DNA of 44,283 bases from Ignavibacteriales bacterium UBA6490 (GCA_002435365.1 DJMM01000083.1:1-44283), one strand, 5' to 3'. Positions 34,759 to 43,129 are shown, numbered from the stretch's first letter. Program-made: numbers and translations. The notes: a model not told the origin generated them from the sequence alone.

Positions 34759-36549
34759 TTAGTCTTCCGTAGTCCCGGCTATAACTTCCTGAATTGAGGT
34801 AAGGCCGAGTTTTACTTTTTCAAATCCTGATTCTCTCAGGCTAAGTGATCCGTCTTTTTTAGCCTGTTGACGGATTGCATCCTCATCTACTTCTATTCCT
34901 GATCTTACGATAATTTTCCTGATATCTTTAGTAAAATAGAGTGCTTCGTGTATAGCCATTCTTCCTTTATAACCTGTATTATTGCATTTATCGCATCCAT
35001 TGGCTTCATAAATTGTATAATTCTGCCAATCTTCAATCTTCAGCTCAGCGGCATGCATTAATGCTTCATCAAACTGAACAACCTTCTTTTTACAGTCGTT
35101 GCAGAGCTTCCGAACCAGGCGCTGTGCAACAATTAAATTAATAGCATAAGCAATCAGAAATGGCTCGATGCCCATTTTATAAAGTCTTGCAACAGCGCTA
35201 GGAGCATCGTTGGTATGCAGTGTTGAAAATGTAAGGTGTCCGGTATTTGCAAGCTTTATGGCTGTTTCAGCTGTTTCACGATCCCTCATCTCACCGACCA
35301 GAACAATATCAGGATCGTGCCTTAGAATGGATCTTATAGCCTGCTCAAAATTCATTTTGTAACCTATTTTAAGCTGTCTGGCTCCCTCAATTACATACTC
35401 AACAGGATCTTCCACAGTCAGCACATTAACTGTTGGATCAATAACCTGGTACAATGCTGCCACCAGAGTAGTGCTTTTTCCGCTTCCGGTCGGACCTGTC
35501 AGAATTATCATACCCTGGGGCTGGTTAATAGCTTTTATAAAAACATCCCTGGTATATCCCGTTAACCCAAGTTTGCTTAAATCCTTTATTACTTTTCTAT
35601 CATCCAGAATTCTTATAACAACACTTTCAAACTTGTTTTTCAGCTCCGTGCCTACCATCGGGAGCACAGAAACCCTGAAGCGTATAATATGTCCGTCAAT
35701 TTCACGCTGAATAAATCCATCCTGTGCTCTTTCACGCTCAAACCTGTCCATACCTTTGGAACGGTCCTTTACAACAGCCATAACTGCTTCTGGCAAAGTC
35801 CCTTCCTGTACATGCCATTGCTGGAGATTGCCGTCGATTCTCATCATAATTTCAGTTCTGTTTCCGGCTTTGGGCATAAAATGAATATCGCTTGCACCGC
35901 GGCGAACACCTTCAAGAAGGGAAGCTTCAACAAGGTTAATCAGGGCGCTTTTATTTATCTCAGCATTTAAGATATCTTCGTCAAGATTACTGTCATCCGG
36001 TTCAAGATTTACTTCGGATTCAGCCTCTTCCATTGCTTTCAGAAACTCGTTTTCTGGAGGAAGGATGATAGTTATAAGTTTTTCATAATCTTTTTTTCTT
36101 ATATAAATAACTTCATACTTTTTCGCATTCAGCCCGAAAGCAATTTTGGGAATATTCCTGTCAGTAGGATCAATTGCGGCAATTATCAGTTTATCTCTGG
36201 AACGATCATCGAACATGAAAGGAATAACCTTATGTGCCATTATCTGCCCCTTCAGCGCATCAGGCACATTTGTAATCATCTGTTTTATCTGTTCAAGTTT
36301 TTGGGGGGGGATTTCTTCCGGACGAGTATCCAGTTCTCTGAATGCATATAATAATGCAACTTCCCTGAATATAACATCGTGATCATAACCGAAATCCTTT
36401 ACAAGTATCTGTGCAAGATTTCTTTTTATCTTTGTCCTGTCGTTGGCTTTTGCATTTAAAGCTTTTTCAAGAGTTAATTCGTCTATAATTCCTTTTTTAA
36501 ACAGAAGATAACCGATTTTATCAGTCATCTCCAGGTTTGCATCAATCAT
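34759..36549 (-). CDS. pilB: PilB/GspE-family pilus assembly ATPase
   Basis: A 596-residue assembly ATPase with an MshEN-type N-terminal domain (about 1-180, starts IGYLLFKKGIIDELTLEKAL). It has the catalytic core with Walker A GPTGSGKS (352-359, Lys358), Walker B DIVLVGEMRDRETAETAI, and the zinc-binding tetracysteine CNDCKK...CDKCNNTGYKGRMAIHE. These mark PilB/GspE rather than PilT. ATG start (36549) overlaps the pilC stop by ATGA, so pilC and pilB are translationally coupled. It should drive pilin assembly through PilC. Confidence 0.96.
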   Translation of the reverse strand: MIDANLEMTDKIGYLLFKKGIIDELTLEKALNAKANDRTKIKRNLAQILVKDFGYDHDVIFREVALLYAFRELDTRPEEIPPQKLEQIKQMITNVPDALKGQIMAHKVIPFMFDDRSRDKLIIAAIDPTDRNIPKIAFGLNAKKYEVIYIRKKDYEKLITIILPPENEFLKAMEEAESEVNLEPDDSNLDEDILNAEINKSALINLVEASLLEGVRRGASDIHFMPKAGNRTEIMMRIDGNLQQWHVQEGTLPEAVMAVVKDRSKGMDRFERERAQDGFIQREIDGHIIRFRVSVLPMVGTELKNKFESVVIRILDDRKVIKDLSKLGLTGYTRDVFIKAINQPQGMIILTGPTGSGKSTTLVAALYQVIDPTVNVLTVEDPVEYVIEGARQLKIGYKMNFEQAIRSILRHDPDIVLVGEMRDRETAETAIKLANTGHLTFSTLHTNDAPSAVARLYKMGIEPFLIAYAINLIVAQRLVRKLCNDCKKKVVQFDEALMHAAELKIEDWQNYTIYEANGCDKCNNTGYKGRMAIHEALYFTKDIRKIIVRSGIEVDEDAIRQQAKKDGSLSLRESGFEKVKLGLTSIQEVIAGTTED

Positions 36550-37925
36550 ACTATATTATTTCCTGAAGATGTAACAATTTCAACAACGTTCGGCTGCTTC
36601 GGACTGACCGTAGCAGTCTCCGCAGATACCAGTGTCAGGAGAATCATTACCACCATAATAACCATTGCGATAGTAACCTGGATCATCTCAATTACATTCT
36701 TTAATCTGTATACCGTTTCACTCTCATAATAATTTGCAAGCTGGAGTGCTGTGTTTCTGATTGTTCCGGTCTCTTCACCCGAATGAAATCTTGATAAGGC
36801 GGTTTCAGTAAAAACCCCGCTCACTTCAAAAGCATCCGTTATGCCTACCCCCTTTTTAACCATCAGAGGAATAGCTACATTTTTAACTTTATCTTCAAAA
36901 TACCTGTTCCCGGCAGCTTCAGCGGCAATGCGGATAGGTTCAATGCTTTCGGCGGATCCGCTGTATAGTGTATAAAATACACGGCTGAAGACTTCGATAA
37001 TTGTTTTGTGTATAAGAGAGCCGATAACCGGGAGCTTTAAAATCCACTGATCAAAAAAGTATTCACCCTTTTTTGTTTTTATAAACCGCCAGAAAAATAC
37101 CGGGGGAATTATTGATACTGCAGCAACAAGCACCGGATTGGCCTGCAGAAAATTACTTACATCCAGCGTAAATGCAGTCATCGGTGGAAGATCAAGTTTA
37201 AATTTTACAAACAGCTTTGCTGTCTCCGGGAAGATGTAAAGTACGTAGAACAATACTGCAAGGAATAGCACAAACAGTGTAACCATTGGGGTAATAAGTG
37301 CACTCCTAAGACTTTTCTTAAATTCCTGGTTTCGTTCCAAAAATTTAGCCGTGGCTTTATAAATTTCGGCCATATTACCGCTTTTTGAAGCCAAACCAAG
37401 CATATAAGCTGTGAATTTTCCAAATATTGATTGATACTTTAGAAAAGTTACTTCACTGTCTGCACCCTTTTTCAGATCATTATTTATTTCTTTGAGAGTT
37501 TCTTTAAGCGCTTTATTCTGTGTATCATTTATAAGAAGGGTAAGTATTTCGCCATATGATAATTTCTGGTCCAGAAGCTCTGCACTGATTTTTACAAACG
37601 TCACAATTTCGGAATGCGGAGGCTTTGGTGAAAAATCGAATAGTTTTTTATTGACTGAAAGAACCTGGTAACCCAGACGTGATAACGCCTCTTCAACTTC
37701 TTTTTTTGTATAAGCTTTTTGTTCACCCTTTACCGGTTTTTCGCTGTTGCTTTTGCGAGCCTTGTAAAAAAAAGTAGCCCGTCTCTGTACTTCACGAATT
37801 TTAAGATGATTCTTTTCAGCAAGTTTCTGGATTTTCCTTTTGCCGTCTCCTGCCGATAACGCTGAGAGGGATCCATTTATTATCTGACCATTTGTCTTTT
37901 CGGCCGTAAATTTAAATTCGATCAT
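36546..37925 (-). CDS. pilC: PilC/GspF-family inner-membrane platform protein
   Basis: A 459-residue polytopic protein of the type IV pilus/type II secretion platform. It has two homologous T2SSF domains (about 150-280, 330-450) with FVKISAELLDQKLSYGEILTLL and LGLASKSGNMAEIYKATAKFLERNQEFKKSLRSAL, the latter being the GE(S)G-type hallmark. Three hydrophobic helices are seen (about 215-235, 260-285, 425-445). The N-terminal ~100 residues are basic and poorly conserved, with a repeated segment (ALSRLGYQVLSV, IQKLAEKNHLKI). It is preceded by the pilin gene with a 142-bp gap holding a terminator, and overlaps pilB. Confidence 0.93.
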   Translation of the reverse strand: MIEFKFTAEKTNGQIINGSLSALSAGDGKRKIQKLAEKNHLKIREVQRRATFFYKARKSNSEKPVKGEQKAYTKKEVEEALSRLGYQVLSVNKKLFDFSPKPPHSEIVTFVKISAELLDQKLSYGEILTLLINDTQNKALKETLKEINNDLKKGADSEVTFLKYQSIFGKFTAYMLGLASKSGNMAEIYKATAKFLERNQEFKKSLRSALITPMVTLFVLFLAVLFYVLYIFPETAKLFVKFKLDLPPMTAFTLDVSNFLQANPVLVAAVSIIPPVFFWRFIKTKKGEYFFDQWILKLPVIGSLIHKTIIEVFSRVFYTLYSGSAESIEPIRIAAEAAGNRYFEDKVKNVAIPLMVKKGVGITDAFEVSGVFTETALSRFHSGEETGTIRNTALQLANYYESETVYRLKNVIEMIQVTIAMVIMVVMILLTLVSAETATVSPKQPNVVEIVTSSGNNIV

Positions 37926-38023
37926 ATTTTAACTCGCAGTATAATATATTGAATGAAAGCACTCATTGCTTCAAACCGGGAAATAGAAAAATCCTGTTAC
38001 CGATAAACAGGTACCAAGCATAG

Positions 38024-38054
38024 CTTAAAAATAGAGGCTGGCATAACCAGCCTC
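38024..38054 (-). terminator. hairpin terminator between the pilin gene and pilC
   Basis: GAGGCTGG (38034-38041) and CCAGCCTC (38047-38054) form a perfect 8-bp stem with a 5-base loop. On the minus strand it is followed by TATTTTTAA. It lies just after the pilin stop (38068). It would end most pilin transcripts and let fewer continue into pilC, the usual way to make pilin in excess. Confidence 0.75.
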
Positions 38055-38067
38055 GTGTAAAAAGAGA

Positions 38068-38448
38068 TTAATGAACCTGGGTAATAGTTATAATACCCAA
38101 AGAGTCGACCAGCGCAGAGTATTCAACATTTACGCCGGCATCCAACTCAGCTCCTGTTCCTGTAATTGTAAGAGTTTTTGCAGTTGCTGTAGCTACATAG
38201 GAACCGTTAGCATTGCTTTCAAGATTTGTTGGTATCAAAAATCCTGTAAAGCTTTTGTTTCCACCACCCATTGATTGTGGTTTCTTATAGTAGCTTATAC
38301 CAAGAGCGCCAAGGTTGTTAAGATCGCTGACTACTGCATCGCGATTTGCATTAATAGAATTAGCATTGAAAAGGCTAATACCAACCGCAATTGCGATACC
38401 TACTACGATAACGCCAAGAACGATTAAAAGAAGCTGTTGCTGACCCAT
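38068..38448 (-). CDS. atypical small pilin-like protein, no standard prepilin leader
   Basis: A 126-residue protein starting MGQQQLLLIVLGVIVVGIA, with one hydrophobic helix (about 6-28), then a polar helix and a beta-rich C-terminal domain of about 85 residues with no cysteines. This is the shape of a type IV pilin, and its place at the head of a pilC-pilB-pilT-pilMN-pilO-pilQ run with its own terminator supports the role. But the usual prepilin leader with Gly-1, Phe+1 and Glu+5 is absent. The only Gly is residue 2, so a two-residue leader cut after Gly2 would leave Gln+1, and +5 would be Leu. No prepilin peptidase gene is in the window. Strong ribosome binding site. Pilin identity is inferred from context and shape. 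Confidence 0.75.
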   Translation of the reverse strand: MGQQQLLLIVLGVIVVGIAIAVGISLFNANSINANRDAVVSDLNNLGALGISYYKKPQSMGGGNKSFTGFLIPTNLESNANGSYVATATAKTLTITGTGAELDAGVNVEYSALVDSLGIITITQVH

Positions 38449-38453
38449 ATAAT

Positions 38454-38459
38454 TCTCCT
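38454..38459 (-). promoter_or_regulatory. ribosome binding site of the pilin gene
   Basis: On the minus strand AGGAGA lies 5 bases before the pilin ATG (TTAGGAGAATTATATG). It is one of the strongest Shine-Dalgarno matches in the window, where many genes have weak ones, in line with a highly made structural subunit. Confidence 0.75.
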
Positions 38460-38551
38460 AAGATTGTTGTTGTTGTTTATTAATTAAATAAAATAAAATT
38501 TTTCAGGATTATTTTTACCTGAGTCTTTATTGAGTCTGTTGCGTTTGTTGA

Positions 38552-38567
38552 TTCAATTCCTATGCCA
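38552..38567 (-). promoter_or_regulatory. sigma-54-like -24/-12 promoter upstream of pilin
   Basis: On the minus strand TGGCATAGGAATTGAA matches the consensus TGGCAYRNNNNTTGCW, with the correct GG-to-G spacing and one mismatch (TTGA for TTGC at -12). A start site would lie about 90 bases upstream of the pilin ATG. The nearby NtrC-type activator at 21891-23255 fits. The mismatch is at a usually conserved base, so this is a prediction. Confidence 0.5.
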
Positions 38568-38874
38568 GCTATTCCACCTTAATTTTTTCCCAGTTATTCG
38601 TACTGATTCCACTTCACCTGATATGGCTTCCGGTAATTATTTTATAACCTTCTAACAAAATTACGTTTCATAAATTCTTCATATTTTATGCAGCACTAAG
38701 TACCGAATTCTTCTGGTATTGATATATTTCATATTTTCTATCTATAAATGATCCTGTCGATCTCTACCCGGTAAGCCTACCTTTTAATCACAGATTTATC
38801 TATAGAATATTCTAGATCTTCTAATTTAATGCCTTTGAAATAAACATCTTATAGAGATTGTATTATAATTCAAT

Positions 38875-38898
38875 GTAAATATTACAGGTAATATTTAC
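38875..38898. repeat. 24-bp perfect palindrome
   Basis: GTAAATATTAC (38875-38885) and GTAATATTTAC (38888-38898) are exact reverse complements separated by AG. Without a T-run it does not look like a terminator. A dimeric DNA-binding protein site is possible, for instance the enhancer of the sigma-54 activator, about 330 bases upstream of the predicted pilin start site. Confidence 0.45.
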
Positions 38899-39524
38899 GT
38901 TATTTCAGTAAATAATACATGTAATTACTACCGATTACTGCTGCTTCAAAATCAGAATCAATAAAATTCTATGGAATCGCATCTTTCGTTTGCTCTAAGT
39001 GAAAACATGGTTTTTCTTGTCTTTGATTCTAGAGGTAATTTTTTCATACATGTCAAAAGTACCGGAATTTATTTCCGGATTGTACCCTCTGCAGTCTAAA
39101 AAATATATCCTGAATTATTTATAATGGCACTGGTCTTCATCCGCACCTATTTGTGAATACCGCTCTTATCTGTGATAGATTCATTTAATCACCTAATGAT
39201 GATGGGCTTAGCTTATATTATTTGAGTGTCACTAAGAACCCCCCACTTTTTGCTGATACAACAAACCAAATGATGAGACTTAAATTAAAGTTAATTCACC
39301 TCTCCTAACCTGATAGATCCCGAATACTTTCCCATCTAGCACGGATATTTGCCGCTAAAAACCTCCCGGTTTCTAAACATAATTTTCAGGATATTGCAGT
39401 AAATAATTTTTCGGATCAGCTAAATATCACCCCTGTATCAAAACAATTAGATATTTAATTCAAATCTGGTTATGTTAATAATAGTTTATTCTGAATCAGT
39501 TAATAACATTTTATTGGAGCATAT

Positions 39525-40004
39525 ATGAATTATAAAAACAGATTTATCTATCGATTGTTTGTTTTTCTGTTTGCAGTTTTGTTTTTAGCAGCCTGCGACC
39601 AGAAAAAGGAAATGCCCGAAGAGAAAACACAGGAAATGGAAACCGAAACACCAACCCAGCAAACGCCTGCAGAAGAAACTGTGGCTGCCGAACAGCAGAT
39701 ACCGGATATAACCGGTGAATGGAAAGGAACTTTCGGCGAAAGAAAAATGACACTTACTATCAGCTCGCAGGATAAAGATGTATTTGAAGGGGAGACTGTG
39801 GTTAGATGGGATTCACCAAAGAAAGAAAAAGTTACCGGTGAAATAAACTTTGATACCAGGGAAATGAAAATAAAGGAAACTGCCGGCACCAGGAATAACG
39901 GCAATTATACCGGCACTGTTTCTGCGGACATGAAAACATTTATTGGTGTATGGAGAGATAACGGAAACAGGCTTACTTACAATATTACTTTAACAAAGCA
40001 ATAA
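39525..40004 (+). CDS. small lipoprotein, unknown function
   Basis: A 159-residue lipoprotein (signal ending LAAC, Cys25). A Glu/Thr/Pro-rich spacer (about 30-60) leads to a beta-rich domain from DITGEWKGTFGERKMTLTI to TYNITLTKQ. This pattern, a Gly-Trp 'GxWxG' start with alternating strands and a second W near the end (IGVWRDNGN), resembles small lipocalin/avidin-like sandwich domains in bacterial lipoproteins. GGAG lies 5 bases before the ATG. It is followed after 16 bases by another lipoprotein gene, so they form an operon. Its function is not known. Confidence 0.75.
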   Translation: MNYKNRFIYRLFVFLFAVLFLAACDQKKEMPEEKTQEMETETPTQQTPAEETVAAEQQIPDITGEWKGTFGERKMTLTISSQDKDVFEGETVVRWDSPKKEKVTGEINFDTREMKIKETAGTRNNGNYTGTVSADMKTFIGVWRDNGNRLTYNITLTKQ

Positions 40005-40020
40005 AATCTAAGAGGTAGAT

Positions 40021-40767
40021 ATGAAAAAATTATTATTTGTGATATTGCCTGTTTTACTGGCACTGCTCTTTGTTTCATGTGAAGATTCCGCGACCGATCC
40101 GATTATAACTCCAACCACAGGAAGTATTCTTGTAACATCATCTCCGGTAGGTGCGTCAATCTGGGTTAACAATACAGCAACAGGTAAAGTTACTCCCGAC
40201 AGCGTGACGGGTCTCGATGCTGGCTCAGTCAACATCACTTTAAAGCTGTCAGGCTACCGCGATACCACTGTTTCAGTTACCGTTACTGCAGGCATACTGA
40301 CACCAAAACATGTTGATATGACACAGAATCCTCCCGACCTTGAAAGCTATTCCGGTATAAAATTATATGAAAGACAATCAAACAATCTCAGTGGTCTGGA
40401 TCTTTCAACAGGTACACGAACCGGTTCGGGAGTTGCTGAAACTGACGTGTATTTTGAGGGCGTCTCCGGAGGTTCTAATATTCTGAGAAGTCAGCATTTG
40501 AGAACACCGGCACCGGCCACGCTCAGATATACTTATTTTTACAATACTTCCAGTTCCAGTTTAACTGATGGCGCTGATTCCCCGCTGTATACTTCAGGTA
40601 CCTGGAATACAGAGACAACCAGCAGCACCAATTACAGCTTTCTTTATGACTCCGATTCACACTATTCAAAAATTAAAATAGTGAATTCAGGTCAGGATGG
40701 TCCGTTCGACCGCTGGATTGAGGTAAACTATATATACGATAAGACTGCAAACGACGTTAGATTCTGA
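40021..40767 (+). CDS. PEGA-domain lipoprotein
   Basis: A 248-residue lipoprotein (signal ending LFVSC, Cys20). Residues about 35-100 form a PEGA domain (GSILVTSSPVGASIWVNNTA, GYRDTTVSVTV), a surface beta-sandwich found in many outer-surface proteins. The rest (about 105-248) is a Ser/Thr-rich beta region with no family that I recognise (GSNILRSQHLR, SSTNYSFLYDSDSHYSKIKIV). It is likely exported to the cell surface or periplasm. AGAGG before the ATG, and 16 bases after the previous lipoprotein gene, so the pair is co-transcribed and ends at the shared terminator at 40789-40812. Confidence 0.85.
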   Translation: MKKLLFVILPVLLALLFVSCEDSATDPIITPTTGSILVTSSPVGASIWVNNTATGKVTPDSVTGLDAGSVNITLKLSGYRDTTVSVTVTAGILTPKHVDMTQNPPDLESYSGIKLYERQSNNLSGLDLSTGTRTGSGVAETDVYFEGVSGGSNILRSQHLRTPAPATLRYTYFYNTSSSSLTDGADSPLYTSGTWNTETTSSTNYSFLYDSDSHYSKIKIVNSGQDGPFDRWIEVNYIYDKTANDVRF

Positions 40768-40788
40768 TTCTTAAATGTAAAAAACAAT

Positions 40789-40812
40789 AAGGCTGTCAGC
40801 AAAGACAGCCTT
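40789..40812. terminator. bidirectional terminator
   Basis: AAGGCTGTC (40789-40797) pairs with GACAGCCTT (40804-40812) around a 6-base loop. A T-rich run follows on both strands (TTGTTATTAT on +; ATTGTTTTTTA on minus). It separates the PEGA lipoprotein gene and the convergent DUF885 gene. Confidence 0.85.
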
Positions 40813-40856
40813 GTTATTATCTAAGTCTTATCCCGGGTGAACAGTATGGAATAAAC

Positions 40857-42182
40857 TTACCTTAAACCAGATGGGGTTTGGGGAGTAGTTATGATGTGCT
40901 CAAAAATTCTCCATCTTACCGCGGGATTATTATCTGTCCCCCCGTTTTTTACAATATATCTTTCAACAATATCTTTCCCAAGATTATAATTGATCACATA
41001 GCTCCTGTAGGCATCAATAAACTTCATATTCCTTTCCGCCTTTTCGGGTGATACCAGTCCGTAATTAATTCGGTAATTCAAAGCCTGTTCCCTGGTCCAT
41101 TTACCATTCAGGTAATTACGTGCTGCTTCATTAAAAGTGTAGTCAAGAAGGGATAATTTATCCTGCAGCTTATAATATTTATCTACCAGGGAGGTATCAA
41201 GACCGGCTATCGGGAAAAGCACCCTTTTCTCAAATTTTTCTCTCTCGGTCCCAGGGAAAGCCACTTTAATTCCATAATTTGCGGTTCCCTCTGCAATAAG
41301 AGACTGCGGACCAAACAACGGATACACCGTGAATTCCATCCAATTATTCTGCCTGACCATGTTTTTTTCCAGCAGGGTATTATAAACATGATGTCCCGGA
41401 TAACCTTCATGCGCAGCCAGATCAATTGCCCTGTCAATGAAAATCGGCAGATCAGTATTCACCTGGATCAACGAGTAACTGTTTCCCTTATACCAGTTGT
41501 ATCCGCTCCAGGGTTTGCCGGTTACATATTCAACCCTGAAATTTTCTTCTGCGGGAAGCTGAATATTTTTTATCGCTCTGCTTCTGCATTCTTCAATTGC
41601 AGCCTTAAACACCGCATCAAGTTTATCTGTGGGAATAATGAATTTTTTATTGAAAGCTGCTGCTTTTTCAGATACATCCCCGCTGCCCGGCAGCATATCA
41701 TTAATTTCTGCGATTACGGATTTAAAATATTCAGTGCTTTTTACAGGCACTTCCGCATCGTAAAATATCCTGCATTCTTCCTCAAAGCTTAATTTGCCTC
41801 CTCTCAGCACAAAAATTCTGCCCTTTACAGCCAAAAGCTGCTTGTAAAGAAAGCGGTAACGCAGTATTTCATCATCCGAGGCTTTCATGCTCCTTAATCC
41901 TTCAAGCATGTTAAGCAGCTCATCTGCTTCATCGTTAAGCTTCACATAGGCCAGCGTATCTTTTTCAATAGCTTCCTTTTCAACTTCATCTTTCCATTCA
42001 GCCGGGCCATAGTATGCATCCACATAATCAGGATCGAACCTGCCGACCCTGAGCACCAGCTTTACGTATCTTTCAGCAATTTCATTCATCTTTATTTCCA
42101 GTTCGCTGTTAAATTTCCTCTCTTCACCGCCGCAGCAGAATAAGACAAAAGATAGGGGTATTATAAGCAATATTTTTTTCAT
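40857..42182 (-). CDS. DUF885-family metallopeptidase-like lipoprotein
   Basis: A 441-residue lipoprotein (signal ending VLFCC, Cys16/17). The family zinc motif HEGYPGHH is seen in DLAAHEGYPGHHVYN (about 258-272), followed by a third-ligand region LIAEGTANYGIKVAF (about 297-311), as in DUF885 proteins predicted to be metallopeptidases. DUF885 proteins are usually 550-600 residues, so this is a short member lacking part of the N-terminal helical region. The remainder is helical with no other domain. It stands alone between non-coding regions, convergent with the lipoprotein pair. Substrate unknown. Confidence 0.85.
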   Translation of the reverse strand: MKKILLIIPLSFVLFCCGGEERKFNSELEIKMNEIAERYVKLVLRVGRFDPDYVDAYYGPAEWKDEVEKEAIEKDTLAYVKLNDEADELLNMLEGLRSMKASDDEILRYRFLYKQLLAVKGRIFVLRGGKLSFEEECRIFYDAEVPVKSTEYFKSVIAEINDMLPGSGDVSEKAAAFNKKFIIPTDKLDAVFKAAIEECRSRAIKNIQLPAEENFRVEYVTGKPWSGYNWYKGNSYSLIQVNTDLPIFIDRAIDLAAHEGYPGHHVYNTLLEKNMVRQNNWMEFTVYPLFGPQSLIAEGTANYGIKVAFPGTEREKFEKRVLFPIAGLDTSLVDKYYKLQDKLSLLDYTFNEAARNYLNGKWTREQALNYRINYGLVSPEKAERNMKFIDAYRSYVINYNLGKDIVERYIVKNGGTDNNPAVRWRIFEHIITTPQTPSGLR

Positions 42183-42740
42183 TTTTAATCCAGTCTTAAA
42201 AACTTATAACTTACCGCCGGTATATTTACCACGAGAGAATTATTAACTATTTCTGCTCTGTTACCGGTTAACAGATCTTGCGATATTGTCAATTAATAAA
42301 TATAAGGAAAACTGATTATAATTTTTCTAAGTCTTTCGCTTCTGCCCTACAGAACCGCAATACTTGTTATAAATGCAGGATACTGGCTCAGCAATTTTTA
42401 ACCAATCGGATTACCGGCTTCCGGGGGACAGCTTTCATTCTTTTCATCCCCGGGTTCAACATCCCCGTCAGAGCAATCCATAAACAGAGCCTTTGTCAAC
42501 ACCTGTCATTTCCGCCTTCTTACATGGAACAGATCGGTCACATTATCAGAGTCTTTTTTTCCGGATATTTGATCCGGTGGCTGAATAATATGCCTGGTAT
42601 CCTGTATATAAACCAGCCCGGATTATAATAACACCTGCAGGAAGATCTTTTGCATTCAATTATTTCCCGGTACAATTAGTACCAGCTAAAAATAATTAAA
42701 TTTAATTTTTTAAACGTTATATAAGAAATATCATTAGTTT
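42183..42740. other. 558-bp non-coding region
   Basis: Gap between divergent genes with no coding frame I can support. The one longer open frame (42278-42628) has no ribosome site, no family look and an unusual Cys/His/Arg composition. A GGTAC...GTACC pair lies at 42669-42683. Promoters for the small membrane protein and the DUF885 gene should lie here but none is clear. Confidence 0.35.
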
Positions 42741-43013
42741 GTGGATAAAAGAAAAATTACAGATCTTATTTTTGTGATTGTTGTTTTTGCCTGTGCAGGA
42801 ATGACGACAGTATATGTTTCCGACTTTGTTCTTTCGCTGCTTCGAATTGAAAGATGGACTCTTGCGTATTTTGCACTGATACCATTTGTTATAATGCCGT
42901 CCCATAACATCCTTCTTCTTTTTTACGCGCTGATTTTCGGAAGGTTCAGTTATTTCTGGGAAAGAGAAAAAAAATTCTTAAGGAAAATACAATGTGCTGT
43001 GGGGTTGTGCTGA
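42741..43013 (+). CDS. small two-helix membrane protein, unknown function
   Basis: A 90-residue protein with GTG start, two hydrophobic segments (about 7-30 and 41-63) separated by RIERWT, then a basic C-terminus with GRFSYFWEREKKFL. This shape (two helices followed by FGxFxYFWxxEKK) is like the DUF6787 family of small FCB-group membrane proteins. I recognise the pattern but not a function. It has no strong ribosome site and stands alone. Confidence 0.55.
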   Translation: MDKRKITDLIFVIVVFACAGMTTVYVSDFVLSLLRIERWTLAYFALIPFVIMPSHNILLLFYALIFGRFSYFWEREKKFLRKIQCAVGLC

Positions 43014-43129
43014 TTAAAGTGTTTTTAAACATTGGTGTTTTATAATGCTGTCATAAAATTCTTCTTTTCAAAACAAATCTTACGTAAATTACCTGCCTAT
43101 TAAAATATTGTTTCATTTCGGAGCTCTAT

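Larger units (their letters stand above)
38449..39524. other. 1.08-kb AT-rich non-coding region upstream of the pilin gene
   Basis: A divergent gap with no coding frame that I can support. It contains the pilin ribosome site and sigma-54-like promoter at its left end. It also has an almost uniformly AT-rich body with several short palindromes (TAGAATATTCTA at 38803-38814; the 24-bp palindrome at 38875-38898; CCGGAA...TTCCGG at 39062-39078). The + strand lipoprotein gene starts at its right end behind GGAG at 39516-39519. Such length is unusual in this gene-dense window and suits enhancer sites for a sigma-54 activator or an unrecognised small RNA. Confidence 0.5.

Noticed and set aside
39125..39140. 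TGGCACTGGTCTTCAT as a + strand sigma-54 promoter
   Set aside because: The -12 half is TTCA and lacks the GC; about 390 bases from the next gene.
39235..39270. GTGTCACTAAGAACCCCCCA stretch as an insertion-sequence end
   Set aside because: No matching inverted end, no target duplication and no transposase fragment nearby.
39337..39352. TAGCACG...TTGC as a + strand sigma-54 promoter
   Set aside because: Spacing is one base too long and the -24 GG is AG.
42278..42628. 116-codon open frame on the + strand in a non-coding gap
   Set aside because: No ribosome site, no recognisable fold or family and an erratic composition; more likely chance.
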